DNA from: Chromobacterium sphagni | GTDB taxonomy: Bacteria > Pseudomonadota > Gammaproteobacteria > Burkholderiales > Chromobacteriaceae | Reading direction: 5' to 3' | Length of the DNA: 64,000 nucleotides | Assembly (NCBI RefSeq): GCF_001855555.1 | Contig: NZ_MKCT01000083.1 | Location: forward strand, 62,001 to 126,000 | Part shown: positions 51,753 to 62,713 of the stretch, one piece after another | How positions within the stretch are numbered: position 1 is the stretch's first letter | Layout of the letters: every line of letters starts with the position of its first letter | The notes under the pieces: model-generated | The model's database searches: none | Seen by the model: only the letters and a program-made list of their open reading frames with translations | What the model was told of the DNA's origin: nothing | Position numbers and translations under genes: made by a program

Positions 51753-53135
51753 TCAGCCGCCGGCCAGTACCTCGGTCAGCATCGCCACGCCGTTGTGTTG
51801 TTGCAGCGGGTCGTAGAAGCTGAAGTTGAGCCGCATCGCGTTCAGCCGCGGCTGGTTGTCCTGGAAGAACAGCGGCGCCGGCGCAAAGTGTATGCCTTGT
51901 TGCATCGCCTGCGGCAATTGGCGGCGGCAGTCCATGCCCTCGGGCAATTCCAGCCACAGGAAGTAGCCGCCTTGCGGCGTGATCAGCCGGGTGCCCGCCG
52001 GCAGATGGCAGGCCAGCTGTTGCCGCATCGCCAGCCAGTTGGCCTGCAGCCGGCTGCGCAGCAGGCTCAGCATATCCTCGTGATGGCCGCCGGCCAGCAG
52101 CCGCGACAGCGCCATCTGGCTGGGCAGCGGAGTGGACAGCGAGCTGCACAGCTTGAGGCCGAGGATGCTGTCGCGGTAGCGGCCGGCGGCGATCCAGCCG
52201 ACGCGGTAGCCCGGCGCCAGCGATTTGCTGAACGACGAACAGTACAGCACGCTGCCGCGCTGGTCGTAGGCCTTCAAGGGCAGCGGTGCGCTTTCGCCGA
52301 AATACAGTTCGCGGTAGGTGTCGTCCTCGATGATGGGCAGGCGGTGCCGGTCCGCCAGCGCCAGCAGCGCTTCCTTGTCGGCGTCGCTCATGGTCAGGCC
52401 GGTGGGGTGCTGGAAATTGGCCATCGCCAGAATCCCGGCCGGCTGGTGCTGGACGATCAACTGCTCCAGCCGTTCCAGATCTAGCGCTTGGCCGGGCGGG
52501 GTGGCCAGCGTGTGGACGGCGATGCCCAGTTGTTCCAACTGGTCGAACAGCGCCGGGAAGGCCGGCGTCAGCACCAGCATCGCCGCGCTGCCGGACAGCT
52601 TGGTCACCGCCCGTATCGCCAGGCTGAGCGCCTCCATGCCGCCGCAGGTCACCAGCAGCTCGTCGCCGTCCAGCTCCACGCCTTGCGCCAGGTAGCGCAA
52701 GGTCAATTCGCGCCGCAGGCCCTCGTAGCCGGTGCTGCCGTTGCCGGACAGCGCGTAGCGGTAGTCCCGCAGCGCGCGGGTCAGCGCCCGGCTGAGCGGG
52801 GTGGTGTTGATCAGCGCCGGGTTCATGTAGGGGCAGCCCCAGGGCATGGGCAGCGCGCTGGTCAGGTGTTCGATGCGGATGCCGCTGCCGTCGCTGTGCA
52901 AGGGCAGGTTGCTGGGCAGGATGGCGCTGCGCGCCAGCACCCGGAAGCCGGAGCGCGGCAGCGATTCGATCAATCCCAGTTTTTCCAGCTCGGCATAGGC
53001 GCGCTGCGCGGTGGTGATGCTGATCTTGTGGTCCTGGCATACCTTGCGCAGCGAGGGCATGCGGTCGCCGGCGCGCAGGTGGCCCTGTTCTATCGCGTGG
53101 CGGAAACGTTGGCTCAATTGCCCGGTCTTGTTCAT
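51753..53135 (-). CDS. MocR-type regulator (GntR DNA-binding domain fused to aminotransferase fold)
   Basis: A 460-residue protein. The N-terminal GntR winged helix (about residues 5-70) has LRAGDRMPSLRKVCQDHKIS, then TTAQRAYAELEKLGLIESLP. The rest is a fold-type I aminotransferase-like domain: LVTCGGMEALSLAIRAV, MANFQHPTGLTMS and the PLP lysine in YCSSFSKSLAPGYRVGWIA. MocR proteins sense PLP or amino compounds and often control an adjacent gene. Start at 53135 has GGGAAA upstream; an alternative ATG at 53159 overlaps the stop of ccoG (ATGA) but has no spaced ribosome-binding site. It lies directly after ccoG on the same strand and converges on puuA, either of which could be its target. Confidence 0.92.
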   Translation of the reverse strand: MNKTGQLSQRFRHAIEQGHLRAGDRMPSLRKVCQDHKISITTAQRAYAELEKLGLIESLPRSGFRVLARSAILPSNLPLHSDGSGIRIEHLTSALPMPWGCPYMNPALINTTPLSRALTRALRDYRYALSGNGSTGYEGLRRELTLRYLAQGVELDGDELLVTCGGMEALSLAIRAVTKLSGSAAMLVLTPAFPALFDQLEQLGIAVHTLATPPGQALDLERLEQLIVQHQPAGILAMANFQHPTGLTMSDADKEALLALADRHRLPIIEDDTYRELYFGESAPLPLKAYDQRGSVLYCSSFSKSLAPGYRVGWIAAGRYRDSILGLKLCSSLSTPLPSQMALSRLLAGGHHEDMLSLLRSRLQANWLAMRQQLACHLPAGTRLITPQGGYFLWLELPEGMDCRRQLPQAMQQGIHFAPAPLFFQDNQPRLNAMRLNFSFYDPLQQHNGVAMLTEVLAGG

Positions 53136-53155
53136 GTGTTCATTTCCCGTCCGCC

Positions 53156-54505
53156 TCATTCTCCGATGAAGCTGGACTTTTCCTTGATGGTGATGTCATC
53201 CCCCAGCGAGCGTATCACGAAGTAAATCGGGTGCGCGCCGCGGGTGGCGTGTTCCGGCTCGGCCTGCACCCGTACCGCCACGGTCTCGGTTTGCGCCGGT
53301 TTGACCGTAACGATCTGGGCCGGCTGGTCCAGCTTGATGCCGGGCAGGCCCTCCACGGCCAGGCTGTAGCGTTGGGCTTGCTCGGTGGTGTTGATCAGGC
53401 GCAGGTTGTAGCGGTTCTGCAGCAGGCCGTCGTCGGTCTGTTCCACCAGGCTGGAGCGGTCGCGCAGCACGTCTACCTTGAACGGCTTCTTCAAGACCAG
53501 CGCGGTGGTGGACAGGGTGATGATGCCGGCCAACAGGCAGGAGTAGACGACGATGCGCGGGCGGTGCAGCGATTGCGCCGGTGCCGGCTTGCCCTGCTGC
53601 GCCTGGGCGCTGGTGTAGCTGATCAGCCCGCGCGGCGCCTGGATCTTGTCCATTACCTGATCGCAGGCGTCGATACAGGCGGCGCAACCTATGCACTCGT
53701 ATTGCAGGCCGTCGCGGATGTCGATGCCGGTCGGGCACACCTGCACGCAGATGCCGCAGTCTATGCAGCCCTTGACCGGGGCCTGGCTGCGCGCCTGCTG
53801 CTTGCCGCGGGGCTCGCCGCGTTTGGCGTCATAGGAGATGACCAGGGTGTGGTCGTCGAACATCGCGCCCTGGAAGCGGGCGTACGGGCACATGTGCAGG
53901 CATACCTTCTCGCGCAGCACGCCGGCCAGCAGCCAGGTGAAGCCGGCGTAGAACAGCGTCCAGAACAGGTCCCACGGTCCCATATTGAATGCTGCCAGCT
54001 CGCGCATCGGAGTGAAGTAGCCGACGAAAGTCAGCCCGGTCCACAGCGAGAACGCGCCCATCAATAGCTGGCACAGGCCTTTCTTGCCGTATTTGGCCAG
54101 GCTGCCCGGAGCGGCGTCCAGCTTGCGGCGGGCGTTGTGGTCGCCCAGCACCAGCCGCTCTATCCAGATCATGATCTGCGTGTACACGGTTTGCGGGCAG
54201 CTGTAGCCGCACCACAGCCGGCCAGCCAGCGTGGTCCACAAGAACAGGCCCAGCGCGCACACCACCAAGAGCGCGGCTAGATAGATGAAATCCTGTGGCC
54301 ACAGGCTGATGCCGAAAATCAGGAAGTGATGCTCCGCCAGATTGAAATGCACCGCCTGGCGGCCGTTCCACTGCAGCCAGGGCAGGCCGAAGAATACCAG
54401 CTGCGTCAACACCACCATCGATACACGCAGATTGTTGAATCGCCCGCTGGTCAGACGGGGGTAGATCTTGATCGGTTTGGTTTCGAGCTTGGACATGGCC
54501 GCCAT
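53156..54505 (-). CDS. ccoG: Cytochrome cbb3 oxidase accessory protein
   Basis: A 449-residue FixG/RdxA family protein with five or so membrane helices. GRLWCGYSCPQTVYTQI is the family signature in the membrane part. Two ferredoxin-type cluster motifs lie in CIDCGICVQVCPTG and CIGCAACIDACD. A periplasmic immunoglobulin-like tail (VEGLPGIKLDQPAQIVTV) closes it. CcoG handles copper delivery (Cu(II) reduction) for assembly of cbb3 oxidase. No cco structural genes are in the window. The start is uncertain: ATGs at 54505 and 54496, neither with a good ribosome-binding site. A 9-bp-arm inverted repeat lies just upstream. Confidence 0.92.
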   Translation of the reverse strand: MAAMSKLETKPIKIYPRLTSGRFNNLRVSMVVLTQLVFFGLPWLQWNGRQAVHFNLAEHHFLIFGISLWPQDFIYLAALLVVCALGLFLWTTLAGRLWCGYSCPQTVYTQIMIWIERLVLGDHNARRKLDAAPGSLAKYGKKGLCQLLMGAFSLWTGLTFVGYFTPMRELAAFNMGPWDLFWTLFYAGFTWLLAGVLREKVCLHMCPYARFQGAMFDDHTLVISYDAKRGEPRGKQQARSQAPVKGCIDCGICVQVCPTGIDIRDGLQYECIGCAACIDACDQVMDKIQAPRGLISYTSAQAQQGKPAPAQSLHRPRIVVYSCLLAGIITLSTTALVLKKPFKVDVLRDRSSLVEQTDDGLLQNRYNLRLINTTEQAQRYSLAVEGLPGIKLDQPAQIVTVKPAQTETVAVRVQAEPEHATRGAHPIYFVIRSLGDDITIKEKSSFIGE

Positions 54506-54526
54506 CGCACTATGAAGGATGGGCCA

Positions 54527-54552
54527 TTTGTACTGCCGGATATCAGTACAAA
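54527..54552. repeat. Inverted repeat 22 nt upstream of ccoG
   Basis: TTTGTACTG (54527-54535) and CAGTACAAA (54544-54552) are perfectly symmetric with an 8-nt spacer. It is placed to be an operator in the ccoG promoter or a hairpin in its leader. The TGTAC-type half-sites are of the size and symmetry bound by GntR-family dimers. Confidence 0.6.
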
Positions 54553-54579
54553 CAATGCACAGATAATTGTGAAAATATA

Positions 54580-54599
54580 TATACAGATGAGGCTGTATA
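54580..54599. repeat. Second inverted repeat in the ccoG upstream region
   Basis: TATACAG (54580-54586) and CTGTATA (54593-54599) with a 6-nt spacer, 28 nt beyond the first repeat. It lies in the AT-rich ccoG / DUF4234-like divergent gap. Confidence 0.5.
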
Positions 54600-54784
54600 C
54601 CAACAGAGGGCGCCTGGCCGGAGCGCTGTCCTGAAGGATTGTCTCCTCAAGCAACTGTTTTGCATGCGGATTTTCGCCGCGATTCGCCGCACGCCATGGC
54701 TTTCCCGCGGCAGCGGACGACGTGGGCATGATCCGGCATGATATATTTCCACCGCGCATCGCTTTTGACCGGAATGGAAGTTTT

Positions 54785-55324
54785 ATGATCTATATCAATG
54801 ACCAGCCGGCAGAGGGGCCGGAGCGGGAAATCGGGGATGACCAGGCGCCGTTGTTTTTCGCCGTGTCGCCGCGGAAATTCCTGATCCTGTCCCTGTGCAC
54901 GCTGGGGTTGTACGAAATGTACTGGTTCTACCGCAACTGGCAGTTGGTCAAACTGCGGGAGGGGAGCGACATCTGGCCTTTCTGGCGCGCGGTGTTTGGC
55001 TATTTCTTCTGCTACGCGCTGCTAAGCCGGATCCGCGATGCCGCGCGCGATGCCGGCGCCGGAGATCTGCCGGCGGGACCGTTGTCGGCGGGCTGGATCA
55101 TCATCAGCATGCTGTGGAAGCTGCCCGAGCCTTACTGGTTGGTCTGCTACGCCGCCATCGCCTGCCTGCTGCCGGCGCAGATAGCGGTTTGCCGCATCAA
55201 CGAGGCGCTGGCGCCGGAGCACCGGCGCAACGACAGGCTCAGCGGCTGGAACATCGCCGCCATCGCGCTGGGCGGCGGCATGCTGCTGCTTGCCGTGTAC
55301 GGCGCGCTGTTTATGAAGGTTTGA
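54785..55324 (+). CDS. DUF4234-like membrane protein
   Basis: A 179-residue protein with about four membrane helices. FLILSLCTLGLYEMYWFYRN near residues 32-51 is the hallmark of DUF4234-type proteins. Helices then occur near WRAVFGYFFCYALLS, WLVCYAAIACLLPAQIAV and WNIAAIALGGGMLLLAVYGA. Start at 54785 has GGAAG 5 nt upstream. The function is unknown. It is divergent from ccoG and convergent with the double-PAS chemoreceptor gene. Confidence 0.82.
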   Translation: MIYINDQPAEGPEREIGDDQAPLFFAVSPRKFLILSLCTLGLYEMYWFYRNWQLVKLREGSDIWPFWRAVFGYFFCYALLSRIRDAARDAGAGDLPAGPLSAGWIIISMLWKLPEPYWLVCYAAIACLLPAQIAVCRINEALAPEHRRNDRLSGWNIAAIALGGGMLLLAVYGALFMKV

Positions 55325-55383
55325 CGGTCACGGCCATCTCGGACGGATGCCAGCGGCTGAGCGGTGGCGAATAAGCCTGGCCG

Positions 55384-56724
55384 CTAGCTTTCCCGCGGCG
55401 GCTGCGTCGAGTAGGCCTGCACCGCGGAGAAGTGGTTGACCACGTCGGCCAGCTGCAAAGTGCTGGCGCGTATCTCGTCTATCGACGTGCTGGCCTCGCT
55501 GGCGTGCTCTTCGCCCAACTGGGCCTTGACCAGCATTTCATGGATGCTGTCGGTGGCGTTGCCGGTGCCGTTCTTGATGTCGTCTATCATCTCCGTCACC
55601 TCCTTGGTGGAGGAACTGGTGCGTTCGGCCAGCTTGCGCACCTCGTCGGCCACCACCGCGAAGCCGCGGCCCTGCTCGCCGGCGCGCGCCGCCTCGATCG
55701 CCGCGTTCAGCGCCAGCAGATTGGTCTGGTCGGCGATTTCATGGATGGTGTTGACGATGGTGGTGATGCGATTGGTTTTCTGTTCCAGATCTTCTATCAG
55801 TCGCGCCGACTGTCCCGCGCTGTCGGCGATCACGCTCATCGCCCGGATGGTGTCCCGGATCACCTGCTGGCCGTCGTTGGAGGCGCTGTCCGACGCCGCG
55901 GACAGCCGATGAGCTTCCTGCACCAGGCGCAGATCCTGTTGCCGCGCGGTTTCCTGATCGGAGATGTCGGCGGCGAACTTGATGACCTTGAATACCACGC
56001 CCTCGTCATCGAAGACCGGATTGTAGCTGGCCTCCAGCCAGACCGGCCGGCCGGACTTGTGGAGGCGCTCGAACCGGCCGGCGACGAATACGCCTTGTTT
56101 CAGCTGCTTCCACAAGTGTTCATAGGCGGGGCTGCGCACGAAATCGGGGGGGCAGAAGATTCGGTGATGCTTGCCGATGATTTCCTCGGCGGTGTAGCCG
56201 GTGGCGTCGAGGAAGTTGGCGTTGGCGGTCAGTATGATGCCGTCCGGCGTGAATTCGATAGCGGCCATCGAGCGCTCGACCGCCTTCATGATATTTCTCG
56301 CCTCATGGGCGAGTTTGACTTCCTGGGTGACGTCCAGCGCGAACTTGATCACCTTGACCACCTGGTCTCTATTGTCGCGGATAGGGTTGTAGCTGGCTTC
56401 CAGCCACACGGTGCGGCCATCCTTGGCGATGCGCTTGAACTGATCCTTGATGAAGCCCCCAGTCCGCAATATCTGCCAGAAGGCCTGGTATTCCTGGCTG
56501 GCGGCGAACTGCGGCTGGCAGAATATCCTGTGGTGCTTGCCGATGATTTCGTCGGCGGTATAGCCCATGGTTTCTTCGAAATTGGCATTGGCGGAGAGGA
56601 TGATGCCATCCGGGCTGAATTCTATGATGGCCATCGACCGGTCCAGCGCGTCCAGCACGCTTTTTTGGTTTTCCAGCTGGAGTAGGGCATGATTCAAATC
56701 GGATTTCAGTTTTTGATTGAACAT
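55384..56724 (-). CDS. BdlA-like soluble chemoreceptor with two PAS domains
   Basis: A 446-residue protein without membrane helices. Two PAS-PAC units repeat almost exactly: [20 protein letters not shown] with [20 protein letters not shown], and [20 protein letters not shown] with [20 protein letters not shown]. They are followed by a short MCP signalling domain with [20 protein letters not shown] and [19 protein letters not shown]. This is the layout of Pseudomonas BdlA, which drives biofilm dispersal in response to redox or nutrient cues. Start at 56724 has GAGGAT 8 nt upstream; an ATG at 56733 is too close to it. The near-identity of the two PAS units points to a fairly recent internal duplication. 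Confidence 0.9.
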   Translation of the reverse strand: MFNQKLKSDLNHALLQLENQKSVLDALDRSMAIIEFSPDGIILSANANFEETMGYTADEIIGKHHRIFCQPQFAASQEYQAFWQILRTGGFIKDQFKRIAKDGRTVWLEASYNPIRDNRDQVVKVIKFALDVTQEVKLAHEARNIMKAVERSMAAIEFTPDGIILTANANFLDATGYTAEEIIGKHHRIFCPPDFVRSPAYEHLWKQLKQGVFVAGRFERLHKSGRPVWLEASYNPVFDDEGVVFKVIKFAADISDQETARQQDLRLVQEAHRLSAASDSASNDGQQVIRDTIRAMSVIADSAGQSARLIEDLEQKTNRITTIVNTIHEIADQTNLLALNAAIEAARAGEQGRGFAVVADEVRKLAERTSSSTKEVTEMIDDIKNGTGNATDSIHEMLVKAQLGEEHASEASTSIDEIRASTLQLADVVNHFSAVQAYSTQPPRES

Positions 56725-56914
56725 CGATGGCATCCTCGCGGGATAGGGATGGTCGAGAAGAAAAAGTTTGTTTTCGCTTATTCGGTTTATAAAAAACGGA
56801 GCGGTTTAGTCAAGCGGCGAATCGGCGGGAATGTACTTAGGAGGTTGGCCTATTCCTTTGATTGCAACGGAGTGGGAGCGCGACGGGGCGGCGGTTTAAC
56901 GGGAAGGAGAGCGC

Positions 56915-57265
56915 ATGGATTGCCAAGTTCTGCAATGGCAGGAGATGGATGTGGTGGAGTGCCTATCGTCGTTGGACGGCCCCCGCCGGGCGACCGATCT
57001 GGTGGCGGCCTGCGCCGAGCGCGGCAGCTGTCGCCTGCTGTTGGACGCGCCGGCCTTGCCGGCCGCTTTTTTCGCTTTCGATACCTGTTTCGCCGGCGAG
57101 CTGCTGCAGATGCTGCGGAACTACCGGCTGCGCACCGAGGCGGCGTGGAGGGACGCGCAATGCGGAAAACGCTACGCCGAGCATCTGCGCGAGGCCAGGC
57201 GCGCCCGCCATTCGCGCCTGTTCGATGCGCGGGAGCAGGCGCTGGCCTGGCTGGAGCTGGAGTGA
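56915..57265 (+). CDS. DUF4180-family protein
   Basis: A 116-residue protein matching DUF4180 in pattern: an N-terminal strand, RATDLVAACAERGSCRLLLD, ALPAAFFAFDTCFAGELLQM, then LRNYRLRTEAAW and the final RHSRLFDAREQALAWLEL. It is a small cytosolic protein of unknown function, often encoded alone. AAGGAG lies 6 nt before the ATG. It converges on marC with 6 nt between the stop codons. Confidence 0.85.
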   Translation: MDCQVLQWQEMDVVECLSSLDGPRRATDLVAACAERGSCRLLLDAPALPAAFFAFDTCFAGELLQMLRNYRLRTEAAWRDAQCGKRYAEHLREARRARHSRLFDAREQALAWLELE

Positions 57266-57271
57266 CGGTGT

Positions 57272-57901
57272 TCAGCGCGTCAGTTGCGGGAACAGCCGGT
57301 AGACGCCGTCGACGATGATTTCGACCGACACCGCCGCCAGCAGCATGCCCATCACCCGGTTGACGATGTTGATGCCGGTCTGGCCCAGCAGCCGGGTCAG
57401 CGGCGTGGCCAGCACCAGCGCGCCGTAGCAGGTGACCGCCACCAGGAGGCCGCTGATCAGCAGATACGCTACCTGCACCCAGGAGTGTGCGGTGGTGGCG
57501 TAGATGATCACGGTGGAAATGGTGCCGGGGCCGGTCATCAGCGGGATGGCCATCGGCACTACTGCGATATTGCTCTTGTGGCCGGCTTCCTCGCGCTCCT
57601 GCTTGGTCGTTTTGGTCGGGCCGGGCTTGGCGTTCATCAGCGCGATGGCGATCAGCATCAGCAGAATGCCGCCACCCACCTGGAACGAACCGATGCTGAT
57701 GCCGAGCAAGCGCAGCAGCGTCTCGCCCACCACCGCGAACAGACACAGCACCACCGCCACCGAGATGGCGGTGGTCTTGGCGATTTTCTGGCGCTCCTCC
57801 TGGCTGGCGTTTGGCGTCAGGCTGATGAAGATGGGAATGGCGCCCAGCGGGTTGACCAGCACCAGGAGGGCGATGAAGATTTTGGCGATTTCGATTTCCA
57901 T
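57272..57901 (-). CDS. marC: MarC-family integral membrane protein
   Basis: A 209-residue protein with six membrane helices. FIALLVLVNPLGAIPIFISL at the N-terminus and VVPMAIPLMTGPGTISTVII in the middle are the paired NPxG/GPG repeats of the MarC (UPF0056) family. The function is unsettled; an early link to multiple antibiotic resistance was not confirmed. It stands alone, facing DUF4180 and following the dapE terminator region. Confidence 0.9.
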   Translation of the reverse strand: MEIEIAKIFIALLVLVNPLGAIPIFISLTPNASQEERQKIAKTTAISVAVVLCLFAVVGETLLRLLGISIGSFQVGGGILLMLIAIALMNAKPGPTKTTKQEREEAGHKSNIAVVPMAIPLMTGPGTISTVIIYATTAHSWVQVAYLLISGLLVAVTCYGALVLATPLTRLLGQTGINIVNRVMGMLLAAVSVEIIVDGVYRLFPQLTR

Positions 57902-57989
57902 GGATGCGGAGCTTACCTGTTAGCGTTGTCGGGCACATTCAGCCTGGGGACGCAAACCACCACGGCTGCGCCAGCGCCGCGCGGCCATG

Positions 57990-58014
57990 AAAAAACCGGC
58001 ATCCCTGCCGGTTT
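57990..58014 (-). terminator. Rho-independent terminator of dapE
   Basis: On the minus strand AACCGGCA and TGCCGGTT arms with a short GGGA loop are followed by TTTT. It begins about 25 nt after the dapE stop codon. Confidence 0.88.
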
Positions 58015-58036
58015 CAGCATAGCGAAGCCGAGGCGA

Positions 58037-59517
<1,481 letters not shown>

Positions 59518-59525
59518 CGGGTGGG

Positions 59526-60656
59526 TTACAGGTCCAGTTTGATGCTGTCGAAGTTGGCCGCGCTGTCGGGGCCAGGTTTGGGCTTGCCCTTGGCGCCGTC
59601 CTTGGCCTGGTTGATCAGCCAGTACAGATTGGTCGGCGAGTCGGCGTTTTTCAGCGCCTCGTCCAGGCTGATGCGTCCGCTCTTGTACAATTGGAACAGC
59701 GCCTGTTCGAAGGTCTGCGAGCCATCGCTCATGCTGTTTTCGATGGCTTCCTTGATTTTGTCTATCTCTCCGCCCCGAATCAACTCCGAAATGTGCGGCG
59801 TGTTGATCATCAGTTCGATCGCCGGCACCCGGCCGCCGTCCAGCGTCTGCACCAACCGTTGCGAAATCACGGCGCGCAGCGAGGCCGACAGGTCCGTCAG
59901 CAGCATGCCGCGGGCTTCGGGCGGGAAGAAATTGATTACCCGGTTCAGCATGTGGTAGCTGTTGTTGCCGTGCAGCGTGGACAGGCACAGGTGGCCGGAC
60001 TGGGCGTAGGTGATGGCGTGGCCCATGGTCTCCGGATCGCGGATCTCGCCTATCATCAGCACGTCCGGCGCCTCGCGCATCGCGTTCTTCAGCGCGCGGG
60101 CGTAGGACAGGGTGTCGAAGCCGACTTCGCGCTGGTTGACGATGGACTTGTCGTGGCGGTAGAGGAATTCGATCGGGTCCTCGACGGTGAGGATGTGGCC
60201 TTTCATGGTTTGGTTGCGTGTCTGCAGCATGGCCGCCACGGTGGAGCTCTTGCCGGAGCCGGTGGAGCCCACCACCAGCACCAGGCCGCGCTTCTGCTTG
60301 ACCAGTTCCGCCAGCATCGGCGGCAACTGCAGCTGCTCCAGCGAAGGGATGCTGGGCAGGATGTAGCGCACTACCATGCCCACCGAGCCGCGCTGCCAGA
60401 AGATGTTGATGCGGAAGCTGCCCAGGCCCGGGACCGGGTGGCCAAGATTCATCTCGCGCTCATGCTCGAAGGCCGCGATTTCCGCCTCGCTCATCAGGCT
60501 GTAGGCCAACTGCTTGACCATGTCCGGGGTGAGGGGCTTGTCGTTGACCGGCTGCAGCTCGCCGTCCAGCTTCAGCATCGGCGGCGAGAAGCTGGTCATG
60601 AACAGATCGCTGGCCTTGCGTTCGGCCATCAGTTTGAAGAAGGGCAGCATCAGCAT
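59526..60656 (-). CDS. pilU: Type IV pilus retraction ATPase, PilU
   Basis: A 376-residue hexameric secretion ATPase. Walker A is GSTGSGKSSTVAA, the Asp box is ILTVEDPIEFLY, and Walker B lies in APDVLMIGEIRDPETM. HLCLSTLHGNNSYHMLNRVI follows as in PilT/PilU proteins. The N-terminal FFKLMAERKASDLFMTSFSP and the C-terminal extension (residues past 345) fit PilU rather than PilT. PilU assists PilT in pilus retraction. pilT is not in the window. The gene is followed closely by the Spx-like gene and dapE. Confidence 0.93.
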   Translation of the reverse strand: MLMLPFFKLMAERKASDLFMTSFSPPMLKLDGELQPVNDKPLTPDMVKQLAYSLMSEAEIAAFEHEREMNLGHPVPGLGSFRINIFWQRGSVGMVVRYILPSIPSLEQLQLPPMLAELVKQKRGLVLVVGSTGSGKSSTVAAMLQTRNQTMKGHILTVEDPIEFLYRHDKSIVNQREVGFDTLSYARALKNAMREAPDVLMIGEIRDPETMGHAITYAQSGHLCLSTLHGNNSYHMLNRVINFFPPEARGMLLTDLSASLRAVISQRLVQTLDGGRVPAIELMINTPHISELIRGGEIDKIKEAIENSMSDGSQTFEQALFQLYKSGRISLDEALKNADSPTNLYWLINQAKDGAKGKPKPGPDSAANFDSIKLDL

Positions 60657-60714
60657 CGGTGGCGCTCCTGTGCCGGTTGGCGTGGTACTGGCTACAGTGT
60701 AGCCGCCGCGGCAA

Positions 60715-60746
60715 GAAAAAAACCGCCGGCGGGATGCGCGGCGGTT
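60715..60746 (-). terminator. Rho-independent terminator of fadD
   Basis: On the minus strand arms AACCGCCG and CGGCGGTT with a 10-nt loop are followed by a run of T. It starts about 22 nt after the fadD stop codon. Confidence 0.9.
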
Positions 60747-60768
60747 GGGGTGGCATGGCGTACCGGCG

Positions 60769-62448
60769 TCAGGCCTGTTTGGCGGTTTCCTGGTCGCGCA
60801 GCGCGCGGCGCAGGATTTTGCCGACGTTGGTCTTGGGCAGCTCGCTGCGGAATTCCACCAGCTTGGGCACCTTGTAGCCGGTAAGGTTTTCGCGGCAGTG
60901 GCGGATGATGTCCTTGTCGGTGAGGGCTGGGTTCTTCTTCACCACGAATATCTTCACCACTTCGCCGGACTTGTCGTCCGGCACGCCGATGCAGGCCACT
61001 TCCAGCACGTCCGGGTGGCTGGCCACCACGTCCTCGATCTCGTTGGGATAGACGTTGAAGCCGGACACTAGGATCATGTCCTTCTTGCGGTCCACCAGCT
61101 TGACGAAGCCTTCCGGCGTCAGCATCGCCATGTCGCCGGTGGCGAGGAAGCCGTCGGCGCCCAGCACCTTGGCGGTTTCGTCCGGACGCTGCCAGTAGCC
61201 GCGCATCACCTGCGGACCGCGGATGCACAGTTCGCCTTGCTCGCCTTGCGGCACGGGCTTGCCTTCGGCGTCGCGGATCTCGATGTCGGTGGACGAGATC
61301 GGCAGGCCGATGGTGCCGTTGTATGCCTTCAGGTCCATCGGGTTGATGCAGGCGGCCGGGCTGGTTTCGGTCAGGCCGTAGGCTTCGGCCAGCGTCACGC
61401 CGGTGACCGCCTTCCACTTGTCCGCCACCGTCTTCTGCACCGCCATGCCGCCGCCCAGCGTCAGCCGCCAGGTGGAGAAGTCCAGCTTGGCGAATTCCGG
61501 GTGGTTCAGCAGCGCGTTGAACAGCGTGTTGACCCCGGTGATGCAGGTGACCGGGTATTTCCTCATTTCCTTGATGAAGCCGGAGATGTCGCGCGGATTG
61601 GTGATCAGCAGGTTCATCGCGCCCATTTCGGTGAACACCATCAGGTTGGCGGTCAGCGAGAAGATATGGTACAGCGGCAGCGCGGTGACGATCACTTCCT
61701 GACCCTCGCGGATCAGCGGTTTCACCCAGGCGCTGGCCTGCAGCATGTTGGCGACGATGTTCCTGTGCAACAGCTCGGCGCCCTTGGCCACGCCGGTGGT
61801 GCCGCCGGTGTATTGAAGGAAGGCGATGTCATCGTGGGTGAGCGCCATCGTCTTATATGGTTGCCGGCTGCCGCTGGCCAGGGCGTCGTTGAAGGAGATG
61901 TGGCCGGGGAGGTGCCATGGCGGCACCATCTTCTTCACCTTGCGCACCACGAAGTTCACCAACTGGCGCTTGGGGAAGCCCAGCATGTCGCCGATGGAGG
62001 CGATCACCACGTTCTTGACCTGAGTGCGCGGCAGCACCTGCTCCAGCACGCCGGCGAAGTTCTCCAGGATGACGATGGTTTCGGCGCCGGCGTCCTTCAA
62101 CTGGTGCTCCAGCTCGCGCGGGGTGTACAGCGGATTGACGTTGACCACCACGCCGCCGGCGCGCAGCGTGCCGAACACCGTGATCGGGTACTGCAGCAGA
62201 TTGGGCATCATCACCGCCACGCGGTCGCCCTTCTTGAGGCCCAGCCGGTGCTGCAGGAAGGACGCGAACTGGCCGCTGAGGGCGTCCAGTTCGGCATAGC
62301 TGAGCACCTTGCCCATGCAGGCCATCGCCGGCCGGTCGCTGAATTTCTTGACGCTGCGGTCGAACACCTCGGTTACCGACTGGAACTGATTGATGTCGAT
62401 TTCGTGGGCAACCCCAGCCTGGTAGTTTTTAAGCCACACCTTATCCAT
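60769..62448 (-). CDS. fadD: Long-chain fatty acid--CoA ligase
   Basis: A 559-residue acyl-CoA synthetase. The AMP-binding P-loop is LQYTGGTTGVAKGA, followed by LTLGGGMAVQKTVADKW and the adenylate motif AEAYGLTETSPAACINP. The FACS motif region is DGFLATGDMAMLTPEGFVKL with VDRKKDMILVSGFNVYPNEI, and the catalytic lysine lies in LPKTNVGKILRRALRD. It activates fatty acids for beta-oxidation or membrane lipid use. Start at 62448 is where family sequence begins; the frame is open to 62670 without it. No adjacent partner genes. Confidence 0.95.
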   Translation of the reverse strand: MDKVWLKNYQAGVAHEIDINQFQSVTEVFDRSVKKFSDRPAMACMGKVLSYAELDALSGQFASFLQHRLGLKKGDRVAVMMPNLLQYPITVFGTLRAGGVVVNVNPLYTPRELEHQLKDAGAETIVILENFAGVLEQVLPRTQVKNVVIASIGDMLGFPKRQLVNFVVRKVKKMVPPWHLPGHISFNDALASGSRQPYKTMALTHDDIAFLQYTGGTTGVAKGAELLHRNIVANMLQASAWVKPLIREGQEVIVTALPLYHIFSLTANLMVFTEMGAMNLLITNPRDISGFIKEMRKYPVTCITGVNTLFNALLNHPEFAKLDFSTWRLTLGGGMAVQKTVADKWKAVTGVTLAEAYGLTETSPAACINPMDLKAYNGTIGLPISSTDIEIRDAEGKPVPQGEQGELCIRGPQVMRGYWQRPDETAKVLGADGFLATGDMAMLTPEGFVKLVDRKKDMILVSGFNVYPNEIEDVVASHPDVLEVACIGVPDDKSGEVVKIFVVKKNPALTDKDIIRHCRENLTGYKVPKLVEFRSELPKTNVGKILRRALRDQETAKQA

Positions 62449-62672
62449 AAATCCGGGTTTCTCCGTCGTGCGGGTTTTAGCGAGCATCGCCCCGGCGCGG
62501 CCGGCGGCGAATCGGTTTAGCGTGTCGCTGTTTTTAGTCGTTGTCTTGGCGGCCGAGGCCGCTGCGCTCAAACTTGAGTTTGATTCGCGGTAATGTACCG
62601 TAACTGAAATCGTCTCGCAAAAATTGTCTGGCATAGCCGTAGCGCGGCCTGGCGGCAGGGCGGGGCACAAGG

Positions 62673-62701
62673 TTTTCTTTTCTTTGGAAATAGGTTACAA
62701 T
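62673..62701 (+). promoter_or_regulatory. Candidate promoter of rimP-nusA
   Basis: TACAAT at 62696-62701 is a good -10; TTTTCT at 62673-62678 with a 17-nt spacer is a weak -35. The predicted start is near 62708, just before the leader hairpin. Confidence 0.5.
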
Positions 62702-62713
62702 CGCAGCGGTTAG

